A stretch of DNA of 44,304 bases from RGIG4140 sp045638265 (GCA_045638265.1 JAZUBA010000032.1:1-44304); one strand, 5' to 3'. Shown: positions 1-8,012, counted from the first letter of the stretch. Notes: a model not told the origin generated them from the letters alone. A program made the numbers and translations.

Positions 1-463
1 CACCCCACCGTCCAAGCCCACACTCACACCCGAACGCACTACTCCACCATCCGAGCCAACACTCACGCCCCACCGTCCGAACCAACCCTCACACCTGAAG
101 GCACCACCCCACCATCCGAGCCAACTCTCACACCCAACCCACACCCCACCATCCGAACTCACACGCACACCCGAACGCACTACTCCCCATCCAAGCCAAC
201 TCTCACACCCGAACGCACCACGCCACCATCCAAGCCCACACTCACACCGAACGCACACTCCACCGTCTAAGCCAACTCTCTCACCTGAACGCACCACCCC
301 ACCGTCCGAACCCATACTCTCACCCGAACGCACCACTCCACCGTCCGAACCAAAACTCATGCCCGAACGCACCACGCCACCGTCCGAGCCCACACTCACA
401 CCCGAACACACACCACCGTCCGAGCCAACTCTCACACCCAAACGCACACTCATACTCAAAACA
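1..463. repeat. Degenerate tandem repeat, about 39 bp, about 12 copies
   Basis: About twelve imperfect copies of a 28-39 bp unit run to the left edge. Each is anchored on CCACC(A/G)TCC(A/G)A(A/G)CC, then an ACTCTCACACC-like stretch and CGAACGCACCAC. The plus strand is very rich in C and nearly free of runs of G or T, unlike the AT-rich sequence that follows. Most copies are 38-39 bp, a near multiple of three, and several copies in the middle carry small deletions. Confidence 0.92.
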
Positions 464-466
464 TAA
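2..466 (+). CDS. 3' end of a Pro/Thr-rich repeat protein (partial, runs off left edge)
   Basis: The frame starting at base 2 is open from the window edge to a TAA at 464-466. The 3' half reads as a 13-residue repeat close to PPSEPTLTPERTT, ending in KRTLILKT. Codon differences between repeats there are mostly synonymous or conservative (GAA/GAG, ACC/ACT/ACG), which favours real coding. Copies at about 70-235 are read out of the repeat's frame, as if paired indels had shifted it and shifted it back. A C-rich stretch would lack stops by chance, so coding is likely but not certain. It could be a surface stalk or linker. It converges on rplQ and ends at a terminator shared with that operon. Confidence 0.4.
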   Translation, partial: TPPSKPTLTPERTTPPSEPTLTPHRPNQPSHLKAPPHHPSQLSHPTHTPPSELTRTPERTTPHPSQLSHPNAPRHHPSPHSHRTHTPPSKPTLSPERTTPPSEPILSPERTTPPSEPKLMPERTTPPSEPTLTPEHTPPSEPTLTPKRTLILKT

Positions 467-493
467 AAAAAACCCGCCGAATTAATCGACGGG
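465..493 (-). terminator. Terminator of the rpmC-rplQ ribosomal unit
   Basis: On the minus strand an 8-bp stem (CCCGTCGA / TCGGCGGG, with one G-U pair) and a 5-nt loop are followed by eight T residues. It lies just past the rplQ stop. On the plus strand the hairpin follows the stop of the repeat ORF directly, but only a weak T tract follows, so it may serve both directions imperfectly. Confidence 0.85.
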
Positions 494-516
494 CTTTCTT
501 GACTTATTAAAAACAC

Positions 517-1011
517 TTATTCTGCGTCTTTTTTAGCTGTTTTGCGTGTTTTTTTAGGTTTTTCAGCTGTTTCAACAACTTCTGCTTTTGCAGGAGTTTC
601 TGCTTCAGCTTCAACTTCAACGATTTGACCGCTGTCTTTACCTTTAGCTGTTACATCACGATCAACGAGTTCAATAATTGCCATCGGAGCACAGTCACCA
701 TAACGGAAACCAGCTTTCAAAACACGAACATAACCACCCGGACGAGATTGGTAACGTGGTGAAATAACTGACAATACTTTTTCAACCATTGCTTCATCAC
801 GCAAGAAAGAAATCAATTGACGACGGACGTGCAATGTGTTTGTTTTACCTTTTGTGATAAGTTTTTCAACAATCGGACGTAATTCTTTTGCTTTTGGCAA
901 AGTCGTTTTGATTTGTTCATGTTTAATGAGAGATACCGCCATATTTGCAAACATGGAACGACGGTGAGCTATTTTTTTGTTAAGCGTTCTTTTTTTAAAT
1001 CCGTGACGCAT
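517..1011 (-). CDS. rplQ: 50S ribosomal protein L17
   Basis: L17 of the large ribosomal subunit, a protein near the peptide exit region. About the first 118 residues carry the family core: the MRHG start, the RRSMFANMAVSL helix and the SRPGGYVRVLK segment. The remaining 45 residues form a Lys/Ala/Glu-rich tail, longer than in E. coli L17, as in many alphaproteobacteria. The start follows a good AGGAAAG ribosome site. It is the last gene of the ribosomal run, 130 bp after rpoA with a hairpin between them, and is followed by a strong terminator. Confidence 0.97.
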   Translation of the reverse strand: MRHGFKKRTLNKKIAHRRSMFANMAVSLIKHEQIKTTLPKAKELRPIVEKLITKGKTNTLHVRRQLISFLRDEAMVEKVLSVISPRYQSRPGGYVRVLKAGFRYGDCAPMAIIELVDRDVTAKGKDSGQIVEVEAEAETPAKAEVVETAEKPKKTRKTAKKDAE

Positions 1012-1105
1012 TGTTCTTTCCTTTCATAAATTTTGACCTTGACACGCAAAGTCTATAATACAAAACCACTTCTTCCACACTCCTGTTAAGCAATGCAAAG
1101 AAGGG

Positions 1106-1128
1106 ACGCCGAAGACCCCCTTCGGCGT
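1106..1128. other. Hairpin between rpoA and rplQ
   Basis: A perfect 9-bp stem (ACGCCGAAG / CTTCGGCGT) with a 5-nt loop starts about 13 bp past the rpoA stop. The T-rich run (TTTTTCTTT) is on the plus-strand side, so it is best as a terminator for plus-strand transcription antisense to rplQ. On the minus strand the stem is followed by CCCTTCTTT, which could allow partial termination or act as an RNA processing or stability element. Confidence 0.6.
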
Positions 1129-1141
1129 TTTTCTTTATTCA

Positions 1142-2155
1142 TTATCCTTCGGCATCAACCGTTGCAGATAAAGCTTCCACATTTTCAGGAGGCCATCCTT
1201 CAACTGTCATACCTAAATGTAAATCCATTTCGGATAACAATTCTTTAATTTCATTCAATGACTTACGACCAAAGTTCGGAGTCCGTAACATTTCAGATTC
1301 AGTTTTTTGAACCAAATCACCAATGTAAATAATATTGTCGTTTTTGAGGCAGTTGGCAGAACGGACAGATAATTCCAATTCTTCCACACGCAACAACAAG
1401 TTTTTATTAAACGGTAATTCGGCAATTTTGTCTTCCAATGTTGCTTCTTCCGGTTCTTCAAAGTTAATGAATGATTTTAACTGTTCTTGTAAAATACGTG
1501 CAGCCAAAGCAGCAGCATCTTCCGGTGAAATAACACCGTTTGTTTCAACAGTTAAGTATAATTTATCATAGTCAGTTTTTTGACCGACACGAGCGTTAAC
1601 AACTTTGTAAACAACAGATTTGACCGGTGAATAAATTGAATCAATTGGAATCAAACCAATCGGACAATCTTCCGGACGGTTTTCAGCTGCTGTTACATAA
1701 CCACGACCTGTTGCAACCGTCATTTCAATGTTAATTGAAGCACCGGCTTCCAAAGTACAAATAACGGCATCCGGATTTAACACTTCAACGCTTTGATTTG
1801 TTGTAATCTGACCGGCTGTAATAACGCCCGGACCAGTTGCATTCAAATAAATACGTTGTGGCAAATCAGATGACACACGCAAGGCCAAACCTTTAATGTT
1901 TAAAATAATTTCAGGTACATCTTCACGAACACCCGGAATTGATGAAAACTCATGTAATACGCCTTCAATTTTAATGGCTGTAACGGCACCACCTTGTAAC
2001 GACGAAAGTAAAACACGACGTAAAGCGTTACCCATTGTTGTACCGAATCCACGTTCCAACGGTTCAACAACCATTGTAGCTTTAAATCCGGGAACATTTT
2101 GTTGAACCGATAATGTTGACGGTTTAATCAAATCTTGCCAGTTCTTTTGTATCAT
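1142..2155 (-). CDS. rpoA: DNA-directed RNA polymerase subunit alpha
   Basis: Alpha subunit of RNA polymerase. It forms the assembly dimer and contacts upstream promoter DNA and activators. The N-terminal assembly domain spans about residues 1-235, with the expected ERGFGTTMGNALRRVLLSSL stretch at about 34-53. A linker leads to the C-terminal DNA-binding domain at about 250-325, with its paired helix-hairpin-helix region (SANCLKNDNIIYIGDL and the TPNFGRKSLNEIKELL segment). At 337 residues it has the usual length. It sits after rpsM and rpsK as in the bacterial alpha operon and is probably driven by the promoter upstream of rpsM. Confidence 0.98.
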   Translation of the reverse strand: MIQKNWQDLIKPSTLSVQQNVPGFKATMVVEPLERGFGTTMGNALRRVLLSSLQGGAVTAIKIEGVLHEFSSIPGVREDVPEIILNIKGLALRVSSDLPQRIYLNATGPGVITAGQITTNQSVEVLNPDAVICTLEAGASINIEMTVATGRGYVTAAENRPEDCPIGLIPIDSIYSPVKSVVYKVVNARVGQKTDYDKLYLTVETNGVISPEDAAALAARILQEQLKSFINFEEPEEATLEDKIAELPFNKNLLLRVEELELSVRSANCLKNDNIIYIGDLVQKTESEMLRTPNFGRKSLNEIKELLSEMDLHLGMTVEGWPPENVEALSATVDAEG

Positions 2156-2227
2156 AATAAGGCTCCCTTATTGTATAAGTTAAAGACAGGGATAACCAAA
2201 CGATTATCCCGTTTTGTTCATCAAATA

Positions 2228-2620
2228 TTATACGCGACGACGTTTACGTGCGCGGCATCCGTTGTGTGGAACAGATGTAATATCTTTAATAGATGTAATG
2301 ACTAATCCGGCTGCTTGGAAAGCACGCAAAGCAGATTCACGACCTGAACCCGGACCTGTTACCAATACATCAATTGTTTTCAAACCGTGTTCCATTGCTT
2401 TACGAGCAGCATCATCAGCTGCAACTTGTGAAGCATACGGTGTTGATTTACGAGAACCTTTAAAGCCTTTTAAACCAGCTGATGACCAAGAAATTGTGTT
2501 ACCTTGAACATCGGTAATCGTAACCATTGTGTTATTAAATGTTGAGTTAACGTGAGCGACACCCACTGAAATGTTTTTTCTGTCACGGTTTTTTGTCCGT
2601 GCAACTTTTTTTTCTGCCAT
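2228..2620 (-). CDS. rpsK: 30S ribosomal protein S11
   Basis: S11 of the small-subunit platform, which binds 16S rRNA near the mRNA exit. The family signature is clear: AHVNSTFNNTMVTITD near residue 23, the SSAGLKGFKGSRKSTPYA loop, and the highly basic C-terminal GCRARKRRRV. It is 130 residues, the normal length. It lies 14 bp after rpsM and 72 bp before rpoA, so it is co-transcribed with both. Confidence 0.98.
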   Translation of the reverse strand: MAEKKVARTKNRDRKNISVGVAHVNSTFNNTMVTITDVQGNTISWSSAGLKGFKGSRKSTPYASQVAADDAARKAMEHGLKTIDVLVTGPGSGRESALRAFQAAGLVITSIKDITSVPHNGCRARKRRRV

Positions 2621-2634
2621 GTTATCACCCTTTC

Positions 2635-3012
2635 CTATTTAGTTACTTTCTTTTTACCGGCAATCGCAACTGCTTTACCTTTACGAGTACGGGCATTTGT
2701 ATGTGTCCGTTGACCGCGAACCGGCAAACCTTTACGATGACGCAAACCACGATAGCAACCTAAATCCATCAAGCGTTTGATGTTTAAGGATACTTCACGA
2801 CGTAAATCACCTTCAACCCGATATGAACTGTCAATCAATTCACGGATTTTTAATGTTTCTTCATCTGTTAATTCATTCACACGTTTATGTGAATCAATGT
2901 TTAATGTGCTGCAAATTTCTTCAGCTTTTTTCCGGCCGATGCCATAAATGTACGTTAAACCGATAACGACAATTTTGGAAGTCGGAATGTTTACACCTGC
3001 AATACGTGCCAA
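2635..3012 (-). CDS. rpsM: 30S ribosomal protein S13
   Basis: S13 of the small-subunit head, which contacts the P-site tRNA and the inter-subunit bridge. It starts MARIAGVNIP and has the helix-two-turn-helix IYGIGRKKAEEICS region and the basic tail RGLRHRKGLPVRGQRTHTN, all diagnostic. It has 125 residues. It is the first gene after adk and is preceded by a strong promoter (3092-3120), so it opens an rpsM-rpsK-rpoA-rplQ sub-unit that can be read independently of the long upstream cluster. Confidence 0.98.
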   Translation of the reverse strand: MARIAGVNIPTSKIVVIGLTYIYGIGRKKAEEICSTLNIDSHKRVNELTDEETLKIRELIDSSYRVEGDLRREVSLNIKRLMDLGCYRGLRHRKGLPVRGQRTHTNARTRKGKAVAIAGKKKVTK

Positions 3013-3091
3013 GGCTATTTCTCCATTTTTCTCATTAAAAACAACGACTAATCATCTTACTTCTGCAAGCAAGACACCTAAACGAGTGGGA

Positions 3092-3120
3092 AGTATACAC
3101 TATTTCGTTTAAGTTGTCAA
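3092..3120 (-). promoter_or_regulatory. Promoter upstream of rpsM (TTGACA-17-TATACT)
   Basis: On the minus strand TTGACA (3120-3115) and TATACT (3097-3092) are 17 bp apart, a near-consensus sigma-70 promoter lying between adk and rpsM. It would start a message about 75 nt before the rpsM ATG. Confidence 0.8.
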
Positions 3121-3129
3121 GCCATAAAA

Positions 3130-3810
3130 TTAATAGCCGACTATTTTTCTTATTTTTTCACTGACAACGTCAATAGGTCCCGTCCCATCAACGCACACCA
3201 AAAGCCCCTTATTTTCGTAGTAAGGTATGACCGGAGCCGTTACACGACGGAACGTCCGCAATCTAGATACAACCGTTTCAAAGGTATCGTCAGCCCGTCG
3301 TATAAATTCTTTTCCACCGCATTCATCGCATATACCGAAGACTTGCGGATGTTTAAATTTTTCATGATAGAGGGTTTTACATTTCGCACATTGATAACGT
3401 CCGATAATGCGTTCTATCACATAATCATCTGGTACCTGTAACAACAGAACCAAATCAATCGTCATATGGTACTTAGCGTACTTACGACTATTCAATGCTT
3501 TATCCAATGCTTTTGCCTGTGATAATTCACGAGGAAAGCCGTCTAAAATAAATCCATTTTGGTTTTCAGGACGGAACAATTCATTTTCCATCAACCGAAT
3601 TGCCAATTTATCCGGAACCATGTTTCCTTTATCAATCAACTTTTTCACTTTTTGAGCTTCTTTTGATTCACCTTTTGCAACATTACGCAAAATATCGCCC
3701 ATTGAAAAAGAATTGATACCTAACTTTTCTGTCAGAATAGCACCTTGCGTCCCTTTACCGCTTCCAGGTGCTCCCATCAAAATAATATTTCTCTTTAATG
3801 ATTCCGGCAT
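3130..3810 (-). CDS. adk: Adenylate kinase, zinc-lid type
   Basis: Catalyses ATP + AMP to 2 ADP in the cytoplasm. The P-loop GAPGSGKGTQ is at residues 14-23, the AMP-binding FSMGDILR follows, and GFILDGFPRE is near residue 86. The lid (about 140-170) carries four cysteines as C-x2-C ... C-x2-C, the zinc-binding lid found in many Gram-positive and some alphaproteobacterial enzymes but not in E. coli. At 226 residues it is the long form. Its place between secY and rpsM is usual for alphaproteobacteria. A GC-rich hairpin separates it from secY. Confidence 0.97.
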   Translation of the reverse strand: MPESLKRNIILMGAPGSGKGTQGAILTEKLGINSFSMGDILRNVAKGESKEAQKVKKLIDKGNMVPDKLAIRLMENELFRPENQNGFILDGFPRELSQAKALDKALNSRKYAKYHMTIDLVLLLQVPDDYVIERIIGRYQCAKCKTLYHEKFKHPQVFGICDECGGKEFIRRADDTFETVVSRLRTFRRVTAPVIPYYENKGLLVCVDGTGPIDVVSEKIRKIVGY

Positions 3811-3843
3811 TTTTAAATTCCCTTTTTCCCTTGTTTTTTAGCA

Positions 3844-3867
3844 GTCGCCCGTCTTACGACAGGCGAC
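3844..3867 (-). other. GC-rich hairpin between secY and adk
   Basis: In the minus-strand message GTCGCC-U-GUC / GAC-G-GGCGAC forms a 10-bp stem (one U-G pair) closed by a GUAA tetraloop. It lies 14 nt past the secY stop and about 33 nt before adk. No T run follows, so it is unlikely to terminate. An RNA processing, stability or translational control element is possible. Confidence 0.5.
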
Positions 3868-3881
3868 GCCCTCCTTGAACT

Positions 3882-5210
3882 CTATAAGCGACCTTTTAAA
3901 CGCGCTTTTTTGATTAATCCTTCATATTGATGTGCAATCAAATGAGATTGAATTTGTGTTACTGTATCCATCGTAACAGAAACAACGATAAGCAATGTTG
4001 TACCGCCTAACACAAATGGCACACCCAATGTGGCAATTAATGTTTCAGGTAAAATACATAACAATGTCAAATAAACAGCACCCAACAATGTTAAACGTGT
4101 AATCACATAATCCAAATATTCGGCTGTATTTTTACCCGGACGAATACCTGCAATAAATCCACCTTGTTTTTTCAAATTTTCTGCTGTTTCTGTCGGATTT
4201 GACTGAATACCTGTATAGAAAAATGTAAAGAACATAATTAAGAATGCAAACAAGCAAATATACAACCAATTTCCAGGTGAGAACCAAACTGCCAAATTAG
4301 CAACAAATTCTGATGTGTTTTCTTTGGATGTAAATTGAACAATAGCAACCGGAATAGCCATAATTGCACTGGCAAAAATCGGAGGCATAACACCAGTCGG
4401 GTTAATTTTCAACGGCAAGTGTGAATTAGCACCCTGCATCATACGGTTCCCCATCTGACGTTTCGGATATTGTACTGGAATACGGCGTTGGGCCATTTCA
4501 ACAGTAACAACAATGAAAATAATGGCAAATGTCAATAAAAACAAACCAATCAATGTCATCGGAGACATAGCACCTGTTTTTGTTTCTTCTAAAATACGAA
4601 CAAATGCATCTGGGATACCTGCAACGATACCAGTCATAATTAAGAGTGAAGCACCATTACCAACACCACGAGCCGTAATTTGCTCACCCAACCAAACCAC
4701 AAACATTGTTCCGCCGAGCAATGACACAACTGTTGACAGCTCAAACATACCGTACGGCATGATAACGGCTCCGGCAGTTTCTAACGCCTTGGCCATAAAG
4801 AAGGCTTGAACAATGGTAATAAAAACTGTTAAATAACGGGTATATTGATTAATTTTACGCATACCGGATTCACCTTCTTTTTTCAAAGCCATTAATGAAG
4901 GAATCACGCTTGCACCTAATTGGACAATAATAGAGGCCGAAATGTATGGCATAATATTCAATGCCAAAATACTCATACGTTCTAACGCACCACCCGTAAA
5001 AGCGTTAAACATACCCAACAAACCGCCGGAATTTTCTGAAAAGAAATCCGTTAAGAATGAAGGATTAATTCCGGGGAACGGAATATACGTTCCCAAACGA
5101 AATACAATCAAAGCAAAAAGAGTGAACAATAACCGCTTTTGCAAATCTTTCGCCTTTGAAAAAGCTGAGAAATCCATTCTTTGTGTTAACTTATCAGATA
5201 ACGATGCCAT
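3882..5210 (-). CDS. secY: Protein translocase subunit SecY
   Basis: Channel-forming subunit of the SecYEG translocon in the inner membrane, moving unfolded proteins across or into the membrane. The 442 residues show ten hydrophobic helices. FRLGTYIPFPGINP (about 38-51) precedes the plug region, and the RRIPVQYPKR cytosolic loop is near residue 242. The ILPETLIATLGVPFVLGGTT segment and the KARLKGRL tail are typical. It follows rplO at 21 bp in the spc operon, as expected. Confidence 0.98.
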   Translation of the reverse strand: MASLSDKLTQRMDFSAFSKAKDLQKRLLFTLFALIVFRLGTYIPFPGINPSFLTDFFSENSGGLLGMFNAFTGGALERMSILALNIMPYISASIIVQLGASVIPSLMALKKEGESGMRKINQYTRYLTVFITIVQAFFMAKALETAGAVIMPYGMFELSTVVSLLGGTMFVVWLGEQITARGVGNGASLLIMTGIVAGIPDAFVRILEETKTGAMSPMTLIGLFLLTFAIIFIVVTVEMAQRRIPVQYPKRQMGNRMMQGANSHLPLKINPTGVMPPIFASAIMAIPVAIVQFTSKENTSEFVANLAVWFSPGNWLYICLFAFLIMFFTFFYTGIQSNPTETAENLKKQGGFIAGIRPGKNTAEYLDYVITRLTLLGAVYLTLLCILPETLIATLGVPFVLGGTTLLIVVSVTMDTVTQIQSHLIAHQYEGLIKKARLKGRL

Positions 5211-5231
5211 TACTGTTCACTCCTTATTTAA

Positions 5232-5774
5232 TTATGCTTTATTTTCTTTTTTATAGACTTTTTTTGGTTCTTTTTTAGATGTTTTAACACCTTTTTCCAA
5301 AACAGTCACTTTTTTTGGTTCTAAAATCAACTGACCACCAGCGTTTTCAACAGCTGTTTGAGCAGCTTTAGAAGCACCGACAACACGGATTGTTGTTTTG
5401 CTTGTCAAAGAACCTTTGGCGAGCAAACGAACACCGTCTTGAACGTTTTTAATCAAACCAGCTTCCATTAATGAAACACCGTTGATTTCTTGACTGGCAT
5501 CTAAAACTTTTGCGTCAATTGCTTTTTGAATTGTTCCTAAATTGATTTCAACGAATGAAAGACGGAACGCAGCATTGTTAAAGCCACGTTTCGGCAAACG
5601 ACGGTAAACCGGCATTTGTCCGCCTTCAAATCCCTTGATGCTGACACCTGTACGGGATTTTTGTCCTTTGAAACCACGTCCGCCGGTACGGCCTTTACCT
5701 GAACCGACACCACGAGATACACGCATAGATTGTTTGCGGGCACCTTTATTATCGCGAATTTGATTTAATTTCAT
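5232..5774 (-). CDS. rplO: 50S ribosomal protein L15
   Basis: L15, a large-subunit assembly protein with an extended glycine/arginine-rich N-terminus. The start MKLNQIRDNKGARK, the GRTGGRGFKGQKSRTG stretch and FEGGQMPVYRRLPKRGF are diagnostic. At 180 residues it is longer than E. coli L15 because of a Lys-rich tail. The gene that normally precedes it, rpmD (L30), is absent: only 12 bp separate it from rpsE. Confidence 0.97.
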   Translation of the reverse strand: MKLNQIRDNKGARKQSMRVSRGVGSGKGRTGGRGFKGQKSRTGVSIKGFEGGQMPVYRRLPKRGFNNAAFRLSFVEINLGTIQKAIDAKVLDASQEINGVSLMEAGLIKNVQDGVRLLAKGSLTSKTTIRVVGASKAAQTAVENAGGQLILEPKKVTVLEKGVKTSKKEPKKVYKKENKA

Positions 5775-5786
5775 TGTCTTCTATCC

Positions 5787-6371
5787 TTATTCTGCGTTAG
5801 CAACTGCACCATCACGACGTGAAACGATTTCACCAACTTTTTTACCGCGTTTTGCAGCGATAACACGAGGTGAATACATAGATGTTAAAGCGTCAAATGT
5901 TGCACGAACCATGTTATGCGGATTGGAAGAACCTGTGCATTTAGCAACAACGTCCTGAATACCCATTGCTTCAAAAACCGCACGCATCGGACCACCGGCG
6001 ATGATACCGGTACCAGCAGGAGCCGTACGTAATGTAACGCAACCGGCACCGAAGTGACCAATAACATCGTGATGTAATGTACGACCTTCACGCATTGGAA
6101 TACGTACAATGTTACGACGAGCTTGTTCTGTTGCTTTCTTAATCGCATCAGGAACTTCTTTGGCTTTTGCGTGAGCAAAACCAACACGTCCTTTTTGATC
6201 ACCAACAACAACTAAAGCTGCAAAAGCAAAACGTTTACCACCTTTAACTGTTTTGGAAACACGGTTTACGTGAACAACACGGTCTGTAAATTCATCTACA
6301 CGTTCTACTTTAGCTTCTTCGTTACGACGAGAACGACGTTGTTTCTTTTCTTGAATTTCATTTTCAGCCAT
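5787..6371 (-). CDS. rpsE: 30S ribosomal protein S5
   Basis: S5 of the small subunit, which helps decoding fidelity and mRNA unwinding at the entry site. It has the double-stranded RNA-binding-like core (VVHVNRVSKTVKGGKRFAF) and the GRVGFAHAKAKEVPDAIKKA region. The C-terminal half carries APAGTGIIAGGPMRAVFE. The 194 residues include a charged N-terminal extension of about 25 residues. It lies between rplR and rplO with short gaps. Confidence 0.98.
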   Translation of the reverse strand: MAENEIQEKKQRRSRRNEEAKVERVDEFTDRVVHVNRVSKTVKGGKRFAFAALVVVGDQKGRVGFAHAKAKEVPDAIKKATEQARRNIVRIPMREGRTLHHDVIGHFGAGCVTLRTAPAGTGIIAGGPMRAVFEAMGIQDVVAKCTGSSNPHNMVRATFDALTSMYSPRVIAAKRGKKVGEIVSRRDGAVANAE

Positions 6372-6380
6372 TTTGCTCTC

Positions 6381-6731
6381 CTAGAATGATAAGCCGGCTT
6401 CACGAGCGGCTTCTGCGATTGCTTTTACACGACCGTGGTATAAATAACCGCTACGGTCATATACAACTTCTTTAATTCCGGCAGCTAATGCACGTTCGGC
6501 AACTAATTTACCGACTGATGTAGCAGCAGCAACCGTTGAGCCTTTGGCTGTGATTTCTGCATCTTTTGAAGAAGCAGCAACCAGAGTAACTCCTTTTTTG
6601 TCGTCAATGATTTGAGCGTAAATGTTCTTTTCTGAACGATATACGGATAATCTCAAACGATTGCCGGATTTTGTCTTTAAAGCATAGCGAACGCGTGCTT
6701 TACGACGGTCATGATTACTGATTTTTTTCAT
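6381..6731 (-). CDS. rplR: 50S ribosomal protein L18
   Basis: L18 binds 5S rRNA and helps place it in the central protuberance. The conserved features are an arginine-rich N-terminus (HDRRKARVRYALK), RLSVYRSEKNIYAQIIDD, and the C-terminal YDRSGYLYHGRVKAIAEAAREAGL. It has 116 residues, the usual size. It is separated by 9 bp from rpsE and 11 bp from rplF within the spc operon. Confidence 0.98.
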   Translation of the reverse strand: MKKISNHDRRKARVRYALKTKSGNRLRLSVYRSEKNIYAQIIDDKKGVTLVAASSKDAEITAKGSTVAAATSVGKLVAERALAAGIKEVVYDRSGYLYHGRVKAIAEAAREAGLSF

Positions 6732-6742
6732 GTTTTTATCCC

Positions 6743-7276
6743 TTATTTCTTCTTACCGACTTTACGCAAAATGGTTTCGTTTTCATACTTAACCCCTTTG
6801 CCTTTGTACGGTTCAGGTGAACGATAAGAACGGATTTCAGAGGCAACTTGACCTAATTTTTGTTTATCACAGCTGGATAATTCAATAACAGTCGGTTGCG
6901 GTGTTACGCCTTGAACACCTTGCGGTAATTCATAGTCGATATCATGGCTGTAACCCAAAGATAATTTAATTTTTTGACCTTGAGCTTGAGCTTTGTAACC
7001 AACACCAATCAATTCCAATTTCTTTTTAAAGCCTTCGGAAACACCGATAACCATGTTGTTTACATTGGCACGGACTGTACCCCAAAGCATACGATGTGTT
7101 TTACTGTCAGAGTTCGGGCGAACAACAACGGCGCCTTCTTCTTGTGTAACAGTAACACCTTGCGGGATATGAGTTTTCAATTCCCCGAGTTTGCCTTTAA
7201 CAACGATTTCTGTTTCGGAAATAGTTGCTGTAACACCGGCAGGTAAGTTCACAGGATGTTTACCAATTCTTGACAT
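6743..7276 (-). CDS. rplF: 50S ribosomal protein L6
   Basis: L6 lies near the factor-binding site of the large subunit. It has two copies of the L6 fold. The start MSRIGKHPVNLPAGV is typical. The C-terminal signature SYRSPEPYKGKGVKYENE, which contacts 23S rRNA, is intact near residue 149. At 177 residues its length is normal. It is co-transcribed with rpsH upstream and rplR downstream. Confidence 0.98.
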   Translation of the reverse strand: MSRIGKHPVNLPAGVTATISETEIVVKGKLGELKTHIPQGVTVTQEEGAVVVRPNSDSKTHRMLWGTVRANVNNMVIGVSEGFKKKLELIGVGYKAQAQGQKIKLSLGYSHDIDYELPQGVQGVTPQPTVIELSSCDKQKLGQVASEIRSYRSPEPYKGKGVKYENETILRKVGKKK

Positions 7277-7287
7277 TGTAATACCTC

Positions 7288-7686
7288 CTAGAATACCTTA
7301 CACAAAACTTCGCCACCGATATTGGCTTGACGAGCTTCGTGGTCAGACATAACGCCTGACGGGGTTGACAACACATAGATACCTAAACCGTTGTAGAAAC
7401 GCGGTAAATCTTTAACTTTTGAATAAACACGGCGACCCGGAGTTGAAACACGTTCAATTTGTTTGATAACCGGTTTATTTTCATAATATTTTAATTCAAT
7501 TTTGAATTCACGAACGCCGGCACGGAGTTCAACTGTTTCAAAATTACGAATGTAACCTTCACGTTTCAAAACTTCCAATACGTTTGCACGTAAGTTTGAA
7601 GCCGGAGCCGTTACAAAACTTTTGTGAGCCATGCCACCGTTTCTGATACGTGTGAGCATATCGCCCAAAGGATCTGTCATAGACAT
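7288..7686 (-). CDS. rpsH: 30S ribosomal protein S8
   Basis: S8 binds the central domain of 16S rRNA early in assembly. In E. coli it also represses the spc operon by binding its own mRNA. The N-terminus DPLGDMLTRIRNG and the C-terminal GLGIYVLSTPSGVMSDHEAR with GGEVLCKVF are diagnostic. It has 132 residues. I did not identify an S8 target structure on the message here, so autoregulation is only inferred from the family. Confidence 0.98.
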   Translation of the reverse strand: MSMTDPLGDMLTRIRNGGMAHKSFVTAPASNLRANVLEVLKREGYIRNFETVELRAGVREFKIELKYYENKPVIKQIERVSTPGRRVYSKVKDLPRFYNGLGIYVLSTPSGVMSDHEARQANIGGEVLCKVF

Positions 7687-7696
7687 GTCTTCCTCC

Positions 7697-8002
7697 TTAC
7701 CAACTGGATTTTGTCATACCAGGAATTTGACCTTCATTGGCCAATTTACGCAACTGGATACGACTCATTTTGACTTTACGATAGTTACCATGTGAACGGC
7801 CTGTCAATTCACATCTGTTGTGAACACGAACTTTAGCGCCGTTGCGTGGTAACGCTGCTAATTTGATTGTGGCTTCAAAAACTTGTTCCGGTGTTGAATT
7901 CGCATCACGGATAATTGCTTTTAAAGCAGCGCGTTTATTGGCATATTTTTTAACCAATTTTTCACGCTTTAAGTTTCTGTTAATTAAACATTTTTTTGAC
8001 AT
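7697..8002 (-). CDS. rpsN: 30S ribosomal protein S14 (zinc-independent type)
   Basis: S14 of the small-subunit head. This is the long 101-residue form. The region that holds a zinc-binding C-x2-C pair in the short form reads NRCELTGRSHGNYRK, with only one cysteine, so it is the zinc-free (C-minus) type. The end, GQIPGMTKSSW, is highly conserved. The position between rplE and rpsH is the normal spc order. Confidence 0.98.
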   Translation of the reverse strand: MSKKCLINRNLKREKLVKKYANKRAALKAIIRDANSTPEQVFEATIKLAALPRNGAKVRVHNRCELTGRSHGNYRKVKMSRIQLRKLANEGQIPGMTKSSW

Positions 8003-8012
8003 ATTTAATTCC

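Noticed and set aside
1..463. A CRISPR array at the left edge
   Set aside because: The units are contiguous degenerate tandem copies with no unique spacers and vary in length from 28 to 39 bp.
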